The notes under the pieces: generated by a model
Databases searched by the model: none
The model's input: only the letters and a program-made list of their open reading frames with translations
What the model was told of the DNA's origin: nothing
Part shown: one piece after another, positions 27,201-35,040 of the stretch
Layout of the letters: every line of letters begins with the position of its first letter
How positions within the stretch are numbered: the first letter of the stretch is position 1
Position numbers and translations under genes: made by a program
Assembly (NCBI RefSeq): GCF_025947305.1
Contig: NZ_CP110009.1
Location: forward strand, 3,513,501 to 3,577,500
Direction: 5' to 3'
DNA length: 64,000 nucleotides
Source of the DNA: Flavobacterium sp. N3904
GTDB taxonomy: Bacteria; Bacteroidota; Bacteroidia; Flavobacteriales; Flavobacteriaceae

Positions 27201-29408
27201 TTAAACCAGACTTTTTATTTTTAATATTTGACAATTAATAATTTTAAATAATTGGACTGGTTCAAAAGGTTTTACAATAATATCATTCATTCCGGCTGTC
27301 AATGCTTCATCCGTTATTTCGTTTTTATCAAAGGCAGTTAATGCAATAATTGGCGTTTCTATACCTTTTTGTCTAATCCTTTTTGAAGTTTCAAAACCAT
27401 TAATTAATGGCATATTAATATCCATCAAAATTATATCGAAAGACTCTTTTTCAAGTATATCCAAAGCTGCAAAACCATCATCTACAACTACACATGAATA
27501 ATTATTTTTTTCAATCGTTTTTTTGGTTATAAGCTGATTGATATGATTGTCTTCCACAACCAAAACTTTGAATACTTGACTAGATGTTAAATCTACCTGA
27601 ATATTATTTATAATTTCATTTGTTCTTTTTATATCATGTTCAAAATTAATAACAAAGCTAAAAGTAGTGCCAATCCCCAAATCACTTTCTACAACAATAT
27701 CACTACCAAATAATTCCAATAACCTTTTTACAATTGACAACCCAAGTCCTGTTCCTTGATAATCTACTTCTTTTCTACCAACTTGTACAAATTTATCGAA
27801 AATTTTATCTTGATCATCCAAAGCAATTCCGATACCATTGTCCTGAACCTTAATTTCTATAGAGTGTACTTTGCCTTCCTGTTTCAATTGTGTTGCAATC
27901 AATTTGACTTCTCCGTTTTTAGTGAATTTTAAAGCATTACTAACCAAATTCATCAAAACCTGAGCAAATCTAAGTTTGTCTCCAATTAAACTTTCCGGAA
28001 TTAATGAATCAACATCAACAATTATTTTATTATTGTTTTTTTGAGTAATAAAAGATAAAGCTTTTTTAATCATATTCAATTCATCAAGCATATTGAAAGT
28101 TAAATTATCCAAGACAATTTTGTTTTCTTCAATTTTATTGATTTGAAGTATATCATTGACTAATGACAAAAGGTAGCGTGCAGAGAATTTTAAAGAATTA
28201 AGATGTGGGCTAGATGCCAGTTCTTTGTGTTCTTCAAGCAGCAAATCAGTAATACCAACAACACCATATAATGGAGTTCTCAATTCATGACTGATTGTAG
28301 AAACAAATTGTGTTTTTAAAATTGCTGATTCTTGTGCTTTTTTATTTGCTATGATTAATTCAGCATTTGCAAGCATTAAATCTGAATTGGATTTTAATCT
28401 AAATCTATTGTTTTTGATTAGTGAATTGAGAAAAAGTAATAAAACAAATATTGCGATTATAAAAAGTAAAACAATAATTCTTGATTTTTTTAAACTTTGG
28501 TACTGCAAATCTTTTTCATTTTCTATCTTATCAATTGTTCTTTTGTATTCATCCAATTCAAAATTTATTCCTTCAACATTTGCCTTTTCTAATTTTTCTT
28601 CAGCATAAATCTCTTCTGTAAGATTATTATAAAGATCCAGATTTTCGTAAGCTTTTTTATAATCCTTGCACTTTAACAAAAACTTTGAATATTCTAAATA
28701 CGAATAGGACAAATCGGATTTTTCATCTAATTTTTTCCCAAGGCGAATGGCTTCTTGAAAATAAAATTCAGCTTTTTTTTCCTCATTTTTATAATTGTAA
28801 TACATGCCATTAAGCATATTTAGTACAACAACTATATTATCGTTATAGTTTTTTGCATAATAGGAATTGATTATTTTTAAATTTCCTTCTCCTTCTTTAA
28901 ACTTGCCAATATCGAAAAAGGCCCAAGCAATATTCAGATTTGTAAAAGCTATTTGAGCTGAGTCGGATATTTTCTTACTATATTCAAGTGCTTTTTTATA
29001 ATAAAGAATCCCCTTTTCATATTTCTTTTTTTCAAAGCAATACATGTTTCCAAGATTATTATTAATCCTTTGTTTTATAGTATCATTTTGTGTTAGATTG
29101 GCATAAATTAAGGCTTTGTTGTAGTAAAAAATAGCCTTATCAAATTCAATTAATTCATTATAATTGGCTGCAACATTATTATAATTTTCAGCTATTAGCA
29201 CATTGTCGTTTATAGCTATAGATTGGCGTAGCGCCATCCTTGAAATCAATAAAGATTTTTCAAAGTCTCCAGATTCCCGAAGATTTGTCCCTTGAATTGT
29301 TAATTTATCAATTTCTTTTTTACTTGGTGATTGTGTTTGACTTCTTATTACACTACCGAAAAAATTAAACCATAAAATAAGTAATAGAAATATTCTTATT
29401 GGGGGCAT
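27201..29408 (-). CDS. TPR-containing hybrid histidine kinase with C-terminal receiver
   Basis: 735 aa sensor. A signal peptide (1-23) precedes a periplasmic TPR domain of about five to six repeats (about 35-265, for example ALIYANLTQND and ALEYSKKI helices), then one transmembrane helix (310-330) and a short coiled linker. HisKA contains FVSTISHELRTPLYG (H374), and the HATPase has NLVSNALKFTKNG, DNGIGI and GTGLGLSIVKRL. The receiver domain has D663 in ILMDINMPLINGFE and the Lys in IIVKPFEP. No DNA-binding domain is present, so the output must go through a separate protein or phosphorelay. The ligand and regulon are unknown. Confidence 0.92.
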   Translation of the reverse strand: MPPIRIFLLLILWFNFFGSVIRSQTQSPSKKEIDKLTIQGTNLRESGDFEKSLLISRMALRQSIAINDNVLIAENYNNVAANYNELIEFDKAIFYYNKALIYANLTQNDTIKQRINNNLGNMYCFEKKKYEKGILYYKKALEYSKKISDSAQIAFTNLNIAWAFFDIGKFKEGEGNLKIINSYYAKNYNDNIVVVLNMLNGMYYNYKNEEKKAEFYFQEAIRLGKKLDEKSDLSYSYLEYSKFLLKCKDYKKAYENLDLYNNLTEEIYAEEKLEKANVEGINFELDEYKRTIDKIENEKDLQYQSLKKSRIIVLLFIIAIFVLLLFLNSLIKNNRFRLKSNSDLMLANAELIIANKKAQESAILKTQFVSTISHELRTPLYGVVGITDLLLEEHKELASSPHLNSLKFSARYLLSLVNDILQINKIEENKIVLDNLTFNMLDELNMIKKALSFITQKNNNKIIVDVDSLIPESLIGDKLRFAQVLMNLVSNALKFTKNGEVKLIATQLKQEGKVHSIEIKVQDNGIGIALDDQDKIFDKFVQVGRKEVDYQGTGLGLSIVKRLLELFGSDIVVESDLGIGTTFSFVINFEHDIKRTNEIINNIQVDLTSSQVFKVLVVEDNHINQLITKKTIEKNNYSCVVVDDGFAALDILEKESFDIILMDINMPLINGFETSKRIRQKGIETPIIALTAFDKNEITDEALTAGMNDIIVKPFEPVQLFKIINCQILKIKSLV

Positions 29409-29504
29409 AAGTAATAGTTATTTCTTCAAATATACATCATAATCCATAGATAAATCACATTCTATTTGGAATATTTTGCAAATATAACATTCAGTTCTAA
29501 AAAT

Positions 29505-29543
29505 AAAAAAAGCAGTTACTTTTCGTTTACAACTGCTTTTTTT
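29505..29543. terminator. Terminator after the dicarboxylate symporter gene
   Basis: 13-bp stem AAAAAAAGCAGTT / AACTGCTTTTTTT with a 13-nt loop, 43 bp past the symporter stop codon. It also insulates the kinase gene downstream. Confidence 0.85.
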
Positions 29544-29585
29544 AGTCTAAAATATATTATTTAATTTGTATTTATAAAATAAAAA

Positions 29586-30857
29586 TTATTTCAAAACACT
29601 TTCGTTCTCCTCTTCCCATTTTCCAACAACCGATGTAGCAAGTGCATTTCCCAAAACATTTGTTGCACTTCTAAACATGTCACAGAAATGATCAATCGGC
29701 AATATTAAAGCAATTCCCTCAATAGGAATTTTAAACATACCACAAGTTGCCGCAACCACTACTAAACTGGCTCTTGGCACTCCTGCAATTCCTTTACTGG
29801 TCAGCATTAAAACAAAAAGCATTGTAAATTGCGTTGGATAATCTAAATGTATTCCATACGCCTGAGCGATAAAAATAGCGGCAAAAGTCATATACATCAT
29901 ACTTCCGTCTAGGTTAAATGAATACCCAAGCGGCAACATAAAAGAAACTATTTTATCTTTTACTCCAAAACGTTCCAATTCTTCTGTAAGCTTAGGAAAA
30001 ACTGCCTCAGAACTTGTAGTTCCAAATGCGATAATCAAGGGGCTTACAATATGCTGCAATAATGTTTTAATTCTTTTTCCTAAGAAAATATAACCCACAA
30101 AAATTAAAACTACCCAAAGTGTACCAATTCCTACCAAAAAGGATCCGAAAAATTTAAAATATGTAATCGCTAATTCTTGAAAATCTCTCACGGCAAATAC
30201 TCCTGCAATAGCGCCAAAAACCCCAATTGGCGCAAATTTCATTACAAAATTTACCATTTTCAAAACAATATGGGAGGTTCTGTCCAGAAAATCAATTACT
30301 GGTTTTGCATGATCTCCAATAGATGCCGCAGCCAATCCAAAGAAAATAGAAAAAATTACAATCTGCAAAATTTCGTTTGTTGCCAATGCCTCAAAAAGAC
30401 TTTTGGGAACTATGTGTTCTATAAAATTTTCAAAAGATAAATTTTGGGTTTTTGCAGTTACATCTGTAACAGTTGCCAAATCGACATTTGATAAATTTAA
30501 TCCAACCCCAGGCTGCAATAAATTCACATAAAACATCCCTATCAATAATGAAATGAAAGAAGCTGTAAAAAACCAACCTAAAGCTCTTCCTCCAATTCTA
30601 CCAACCGCTTTTATATCTCCCAGTTTGGCAATTCCTACCACTAAAGTTGTAAAAACCAATGGTGCAATTATCATTTGCACTAACCTAATAAAGATAGTTG
30701 CAAGCATTTTTATTTTATTGCTGAATTCTTGGGCCGTATCTACTGATGTCGAATTGTGAATAATAACACCCAAAACTGCTCCTAAGAGCATCGCAATAAG
30801 AATTTGTCCCGTAAGACCTTTAAAAAAAGATGGTTTTTTGGTTATTGTAGTAGTCAT
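29586..30857 (-). CDS. Dicarboxylate/amino acid:cation symporter (DAACS, GltP-like)
   Basis: Inner-membrane secondary transporter for glutamate, aspartate or C4-dicarboxylates. I start it at the ATG at 30857 (MTTTITKKPSFFKG) rather than an in-frame TTG nine codons upstream, giving 423 aa. Family motifs are LVFTTLVVGIAKLGD, AFGTTSSEAVFPKL (serine-rich re-entrant loop, HP1), NLDGSMMYMTFAAIFIAQ (TM7 NMDGT-type motif, here NLDGS) and SKGIAGVPRASLVV (HP2). PIDHFCDMFRSATNVLGNA closes the substrate site. The Arg in MFRSATN usually indicates acidic substrates. Single gene, reading away from aroC with a 60 bp gap. Confidence 0.92.
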   Translation of the reverse strand: MTTTITKKPSFFKGLTGQILIAMLLGAVLGVIIHNSTSVDTAQEFSNKIKMLATIFIRLVQMIIAPLVFTTLVVGIAKLGDIKAVGRIGGRALGWFFTASFISLLIGMFYVNLLQPGVGLNLSNVDLATVTDVTAKTQNLSFENFIEHIVPKSLFEALATNEILQIVIFSIFFGLAAASIGDHAKPVIDFLDRTSHIVLKMVNFVMKFAPIGVFGAIAGVFAVRDFQELAITYFKFFGSFLVGIGTLWVVLIFVGYIFLGKRIKTLLQHIVSPLIIAFGTTSSEAVFPKLTEELERFGVKDKIVSFMLPLGYSFNLDGSMMYMTFAAIFIAQAYGIHLDYPTQFTMLFVLMLTSKGIAGVPRASLVVVAATCGMFKIPIEGIALILPIDHFCDMFRSATNVLGNALATSVVGKWEEENESVLK

Positions 30858-30920
30858 TAAATTAATTTCAAGGTTAAATCTCAATATTTAGCTCGTCAAA
30901 ATACCGAGTATGCTTTTTAA

Positions 30921-31982
30921 TTATAGATAGGTTTTATTCAAAAGATAAAAATCTGCAAGAACAATTGCCGCCATCGCTTCTACAATAGGAACTGCGCGAG
31001 GAACAACACAAGGATCATGGCGTCCTTTTCCTGTCATTTCGGTTATATTTCCTTTATTGTCTAATGATTCTTGTTTTTGCATTATAGTGGCTACTGGTTT
31101 GAAAGCTACACGGAAATAAATATCCATTCCGTTGCTTATTCCACCTTGTATTCCTCCAGAAAGATTGGTTTGCGTAGTACCGTCAGGATTGTATAAATCA
31201 TTGTGTTCGCTCCCTTTCATTTTAACGCCTTCAAAACCACTTCCAAATTCAAAACCTTTTACGGCATTTATGGACAACATTGCTTTTCCAAGTTCTGCAT
31301 GCAATTTATCAAAAACGGGTTCTCCCAAGCCAATAGGCACATTTTGAATAACACAAGTTACAGTACCTCCAACGGTATCGCCCTCTTTACGGATTTGTTT
31401 GATATAATCTTCCATTGTCGCAGCCATCGCTTCGTCGGGACAACGTACTGGATTGCTTTCGATTTTAGAAAAATCCAATTCCTGATATGGTTTTTCCAAA
31501 AAAATTGGTCCAACAGAAGAAACGTAAGCGTTTATTTTAATTTCGGGCAGCATTTGTTTTGCAATAGCACCCGCCACTACTCTACTGGCCGTTTCACGGG
31601 CAGAACTGCGGCCTCCGCCTCGATAATCACGCACGCCATATTTTTTTTCATACACAAAATCGGCATGACTTGGTCTGTAATTATCTTTTATGTGGGAGTA
31701 ATCATCCGATTTTTGATTGGTATTTGGTATTATAAAACCTATCGGGGTTCCAGTTGTTTTACCTTCAAAAATTCCAGATAAAAACTGTACATCATCTGGT
31801 TCTTTGCGTTGTGTAACGATTGCAGACTGACCTGGTTTTCTTCGCGCCATTTCCAATTGAATTGCCTCCAGATCCAGTTGAATTCCTGAGGGGCAACCAT
31901 CAATAATACCGCCCAAAGCTTCTCCGTGTGATTCTCCAAAAGTGGTTATTCTATATAGTGTTCCGTAACTATTTCCTGCCAT
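30921..31982 (-). CDS. aroC: Chorismate synthase
   Basis: Last step of the shikimate pathway: EPSP to chorismate, using reduced FMN without net redox change. 353 aa is the normal length. The signatures [18 protein letters not shown] (start), [37 protein letters not shown] (split here; the [10 protein letters not shown] core is about 125) and the final [18 protein letters not shown] are all present. It feeds menaquinone (see menD) and aromatic amino acids. The upstream region is short and AT-rich. It is downstream-adjacent to the accessory stretch but is itself core. Confidence 0.97.
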   Translation of the reverse strand: MAGNSYGTLYRITTFGESHGEALGGIIDGCPSGIQLDLEAIQLEMARRKPGQSAIVTQRKEPDDVQFLSGIFEGKTTGTPIGFIIPNTNQKSDDYSHIKDNYRPSHADFVYEKKYGVRDYRGGGRSSARETASRVVAGAIAKQMLPEIKINAYVSSVGPIFLEKPYQELDFSKIESNPVRCPDEAMAATMEDYIKQIRKEGDTVGGTVTCVIQNVPIGLGEPVFDKLHAELGKAMLSINAVKGFEFGSGFEGVKMKGSEHNDLYNPDGTTQTNLSGGIQGGISNGMDIYFRVAFKPVATIMQKQESLDNKGNITEMTGKGRHDPCVVPRAVPIVEAMAAIVLADFYLLNKTYL

Positions 31983-32088
31983 TGTATTTAATTTTAAGCA
32001 AATGTAAGTTTTAAGAAGTAAACAAAAAACATTAAATTAGTAATATTTCACAATAGTTCAGCACCACATCTGCCAAAATCCTCAATAA

Positions 32089-32772
32089 TTAGTTGATCTC
32101 AGGCTGCCTATTCTTGGCAACTCTATTATAGATAATATAATCATTGTACTTTGCTGCACTGCTAGTTTCCCAGATTGCAAACCCAATGGCGGTGTATCTT
32201 GTCAATGTTGCATAAATTGAATTGCCTTGCATAATCCGGTTTTCCTGCAGGGAATTGCGTTCCCAAATTTTATCATTTTGCTCGTGTATCAGCTGTTCAA
32301 AGTCGTGGCACAATGCCTGTATAGTGTCTAGCATAGCAGTTGTGATTCCGGTCTTCAGCAGTTCCGACAACTGTATTTTGCCTACCTGCACCACCACTTT
32401 TGCGGTAATCAACAAGTCCGAATCTGGTTTTCTCACAAGCGCTTTGGTACCAAACTGCTTGTATCTGGCACTGTGTGAGTCAAAAGCCAATTCAATATGT
32501 TTCATCACATTACGGATGGCGGTTCTTAATTCCTCTGCTTTACTGTTTTTAGACTGAGTTACAACCATCTTACTGCTTTTGGCTTCAATATCGGTAATGC
32601 TGTCGGCAAAATCATTGATGTCTTTTTCAAATTCCGCTATCATTGTTTCTGTAATACCAAAAGTCGCAAAAGCTGTTTTATCCCGTCGCATAAAACTTAT
32701 TTTTTCTTTTCCTTTCTGTATCAAATGTGCATCCGAAAAATTATAAGCTCTCACCAAATTCTTTTTTTCCAT
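32089..32772 (-). CDS. Hypothetical helical protein, unknown function
   Basis: 227 aa with no signal peptide or membrane helix. It is almost entirely predicted alpha-helical, with segments such as ITETMIAEFEKDINDFADSI and AEELRTAIRNVMKHIELAF. No enzymatic motif is visible. The layout (two long helical hairpins, Lys/Glu-rich) is compatible with a cytosolic four-helix bundle. I do not recognise a family. It lies between aroC and a repeat-rich 519 bp gap, at the edge of the accessory stretch, and its codon usage looks slightly richer in GC than its neighbours by eye. Confidence 0.7.
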   Translation of the reverse strand: MEKKNLVRAYNFSDAHLIQKGKEKISFMRRDKTAFATFGITETMIAEFEKDINDFADSITDIEAKSSKMVVTQSKNSKAEELRTAIRNVMKHIELAFDSHSARYKQFGTKALVRKPDSDLLITAKVVVQVGKIQLSELLKTGITTAMLDTIQALCHDFEQLIHEQNDKIWERNSLQENRIMQGNSIYATLTRYTAIGFAIWETSSAAKYNDYIIYNRVAKNRQPEIN

Positions 32773-32919
32773 AGCAATTAGTTGTTTCAGTTTGTAGAAT
32801 AAAAATCACAATGCGATACATTAAATGTCTTTCTCTTAAAATGGAAGAAAATCCTAACTTTTCAAAAGTACAAATTTTTTGGAAATAGCAAAAAGGGATT
32901 TAAAAGTATCCAAAATACT

Positions 32920-33063
32920 GTCAGAAATACTAAATTAATAGTCAGAAGCAACAAAGTCACGGTCAGAAGTAGTAAAGTCGAAGTCAGAAGTAGTGATTTT
33001 GTCGTCCGCAGTAGCAAAGTAAGTTACTTTGTTACTGCGGACTCAAACTTTAGCACTGCGGAC
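32920..33063. repeat. 21-bp tandem repeat array that inverts on itself
   Basis: Five direct 21-bp units begin at 32920, 32941, 32962, 32983 and 33004, each opening GTCAGAAGTAGTAAAGTC or a variant (unit 5 opens GTCCGCAGTAGCAAAGTA). Then two inverted units follow (33025-33042 and 33043-33063), both ending ACTGCGGAC. Unit 5 and the first inverted unit form a near-perfect hairpin of about 18 bp (33004-33042). Confidence 0.8.
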
Positions 33064-33276
33064 AGCCAATTATGAGCTTCCGTCCCTAATTTTGAATCTT
33101 CTAATGCCTTGTAGTGATTTGAGAAAGCCAAAAAGCACTTAAATAATTAAAAATCTCTTCTTGTAGGATTGTAATTATTATTACTTATTTTTGAAAAAAA
33201 GGAAAACGTAACGAGCATTAAACAAAGCCAACCGAATTAGGGTGTATTTTGAGGATTGCGTCAGACCTATTTATAA

Positions 33277-33288
33277 GTTAGCCGTCAT
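33277..33288 (+). other. Cassette-boundary-like box before the first accessory gene
   Basis: GTTAGCCGTCAT, 3 bp before the ATG. The same box in the form GTTGGCAGTCAT closes the first long repeat at 34124-34135 and precedes the second gene. Ten of twelve positions agree. Confidence 0.6.
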
Positions 33289-33291
33289 ATT

Positions 33292-33987
33292 ATGAAAAAA
33301 CTGCTTAAAACAACCTTTTTACTATCATTTCTAATTCTTTTTATGAATTGTGGAAAGAAAATAGATGAAGAAGAATTTGAAAAAAATGTGTTGACAGAAG
33401 TATTTCCGAAAATAGTTGACTCAATTTGTGTTGATAGCAGAAAAATGGATCCTCCACCGAAATTCGGAATTGAAACTTGGAAAAATGGAAATATAATAAA
33501 AGTTGACACTTCAAAAGCTACAAATAAAGAAAGAATTGCTTATCATAATTGGAAGAAAGAGCAAAAAAGAGTTGACAATGATACCTCTAAAATAATAATT
33601 GGTTTTGACCAATACTTATTAAACTTTGGAGAAAGAAGAGTGAATATTGAATCAAAATTATTGAATTCTAATTTCAGTAATTTTAAATTTGACTATTCAA
33701 AAATCAAACTAAATAATAAATTTAAAATAAAAAATATCACTGAATTTCCAAAAGCAGAAAAGCTATTATTAGCTCATAAAGTTTTGTTATATGAGCAAAA
33801 ATATAATTTTGTGTTTTCGGGTTTTCTCGAAATTTTAAGAATAAAATTCGACAAAAACAAAAAAGGTGGAGTTTTAGAAGCTAGTTTTGCTTATTGCGGA
33901 AGATGCGGAAGTGGATATCGAATTTATATTAAAGAAATTAACGGAAAGTGGATAATCGAAAAAATGGAAGACACTTGGATTTCGTAG
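33292..33987 (+). CDS. Small secreted lipoprotein, unknown function
   Basis: 231 aa. A lipoprotein signal ends LILFMNC (about Cys17), then GKKIDEEEFEKN. The mature part is charged and has no membrane helix. The C terminus carries a paired CGRCGSG motif (about 203-209) and ends in a beta-rich YRIYIKEINGKWIIEK. The two Cys plus Gly could form a disulfide or bind metal. No family is recognised. The ATG follows the GTTAGCCGTCAT box by 3 bp, and the stop is 11 bp before the long palindromic repeat, so gene plus repeat form one compact unit. Very high AT content. Confidence 0.75.
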   Translation: MKKLLKTTFLLSFLILFMNCGKKIDEEEFEKNVLTEVFPKIVDSICVDSRKMDPPPKFGIETWKNGNIIKVDTSKATNKERIAYHNWKKEQKRVDNDTSKIIIGFDQYLLNFGERRVNIESKLLNSNFSNFKFDYSKIKLNNKFKIKNITEFPKAEKLLLAHKVLLYEQKYNFVFSGFLEILRIKFDKNKKGGVLEASFAYCGRCGSGYRIYIKEINGKWIIEKMEDTWIS

Positions 33988-33998
33988 AAAATACGCCG

Positions 33999-34129
33999 GC
34001 TAACACACGCTACAAGCAATTTGGGCATTTGGCTTAATGGAAAAATTGGTTTGTATTTGGGATGATTTGGCAAATCCGAAAATAGGGCTTAATTTAGTCC
34101 CAGCCTACGTGTAGCGCGGGGACGTTGGC
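33999..34129 (+). repeat. Long imperfect palindrome R1 (attC-like)
   Basis: 131 bp between the two accessory genes. Outer ends GCTAAC (33999-34004) and GTTGGC (34124-34129) pair with one G-T wobble. Inner CGCTACA (34008-34014) and TGTAGCG (34110-34116) pair perfectly. The centre GATTTGGCAAATC (34066-34078) is itself a palindrome and lies within 10 bp of the midpoint. Its first 104 bp recur at 34818-34946. The layout of two short paired boxes at each end around a long imperfect hairpin matches attC sites, though the classical GTTRRRY consensus is not met exactly. Confidence 0.65.
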
Positions 34130-34161
34130 AGTCATTGCAGAAAAAAATCGCAGAAAAACAG

Positions 34162-34797
34162 ATGAGAAAACTATATTCATTTATCTTATTAATTTTGACA
34201 TTAGCATCTTTTGGACAAGATATTGAACGAAAAAATCGTTATTTATTTTGGACTTATCATCAAAGAAATGTGAATACTAATGGATTTTCATTAGGTATTG
34301 GTTCATTTGGCGAATCAATGAATAGTTATACAAACGGTTTGAAAATTGAATTAATAGGAATGGGAATTTTACTTCCTTTAATTCCTAAAAGTCCAATTGC
34401 AGACAATGAAATTGAATATAAAAAGTTAATGATAAGCCCAATTTCAGAAAGAGTAAATGGAATCGTTATTTCTGGCGCAGGAAATGTGTGTGATTGCACA
34501 ACAAATGGAATAAACATTGGTCTTATTGGCCACGCAAATAGAAAATTAAACGGAATTTCAATTGCAGGAGTTATGAACATTGCTCAAGAAAGTAATGGAA
34601 TTCAAATTTCAGCGTTTAACGAAAGTTTTAAAATGAATGGTTTACAAGTTGGTTTAACAAATTACAGTTACAACACAAATGGTTTTCAAATTGCATTAAT
34701 GAATACATCGAAAAATCTAAAAGGAATACAAATTGGACTTTGGAATGTAAATCAAAAAAGGAAATTTCCGTTGATTAATTGGAATTTTGAAAACTGA
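34162..34797 (+). CDS. Secreted protein of LA_2272-type NGI repeats
   Basis: 211 aa from the ATG at 34162. I prefer this over an in-frame TTG nine codons earlier, because here the signal peptide MRKLYSFILLILTLASFGQ begins cleanly. The mature C-terminal half contains seven repeats of about 14 to 16 residues of the form NGIxIGLxNxxxxx (for example NGINIGLIGHANRKL, NGIQISAFNESFKM, NGFQIALMNTSKNL). Such short repeats with regular Asn-Gly and hydrophobic positions probably stack into a beta-solenoid on the cell surface. Similar surface repeats are known as the LA_2272 family; the function is unknown. The gene sits between two copies of the long repeat. Confidence 0.75.
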   Translation: MRKLYSFILLILTLASFGQDIERKNRYLFWTYHQRNVNTNGFSLGIGSFGESMNSYTNGLKIELIGMGILLPLIPKSPIADNEIEYKKLMISPISERVNGIVISGAGNVCDCTTNGINIGLIGHANRKLNGISIAGVMNIAQESNGIQISAFNESFKMNGLQVGLTNYSYNTNGFQIALMNTSKNLKGIQIGLWNVNQKRKFPLINWNFEN

Positions 34798-34817
34798 ATT
34801 AAATAAAGCAACGACCT

Positions 34818-34946
34818 GCTAACACACGCTACCAGCAATTTGGGGATTTGGCTTAATGGAAAATGGTTTTGTATTTGGGATGATTTACTTCGTCAATTCG
34901 CTATCGCTCGAGTGGCAAATCCGAAGAATGGCTTAATTTAGTCCCA
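34818..34946 (+). repeat. Second long repeat R2, with loop insert and lost right end
   Basis: Shares about 102 bp with R1 (GCTAACACACGCTAC start, TTTGGCTTAATGG, GGCTTAATTTAGTCCCA end), with a handful of substitutions. It has a 27-bp insert (34887-34913) exactly at the hairpin tip. After GTCCCA it departs from R1 and lacks the TGTAGCG and GTTGGC boxes, so the right boundary is decayed. It starts 20 bp after the second gene's stop codon. Confidence 0.75.
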
Positions 34947-34973
34947 AACCCGCTTCAGTACCAGAATGACAAT

Positions 34974-35007
34974 AAAAAATCCATTCTTTATATCGAATGG
35001 ATCTTTT
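34974..35007 (-). terminator. Terminator of bshA
   Basis: Stem ATCCATTC / GAATGGAT (34979-34986, 34995-35002), extended by flanking A and T runs, about 35 bp past the bshA stop. It could also end transcription from the second accessory gene. Confidence 0.7.
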
Positions 35008-35040
35008 GCACCTACTATCAATCTTTAGATTTAATCAAAC

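Larger units (their letters stand above)
32773..33291. other. 519 bp repeat-rich intergenic region
   Basis: Contains the 21-bp repeat array (32920-33063) and, at its right end, a GTTAGCCGTCAT box (33277-33288) directly before the next gene. One plus-strand frame stays open from about 32803 through the array to about 33075, but it has no ATG, GTG or TTG start I can see, so I do not call it a gene. Confidence 0.6.

Noticed and set aside
32920..33063. CRISPR-like array
   Set aside because: Units are directly adjacent with no unique spacers, and no cas genes are nearby.
32803..33075. Open frame of about 90 codons through the 21-bp repeat array
   Set aside because: No start codon is visible, and open frames are expected when a 21-bp unit without stops is repeated. 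Recorded in the finding rather than as a gene.
33999..34129. Classical integron attC site
   Set aside because: The GTTRRRY/RYYYAAC consensus is not met exactly and no intI gene is in the window. I call it attC-like only.
34135..34161. TTG start nine codons upstream for the NGI-repeat protein
   Set aside because: The ATG at 34162 opens a clean signal peptide, and the TTG lies inside the boundary box.
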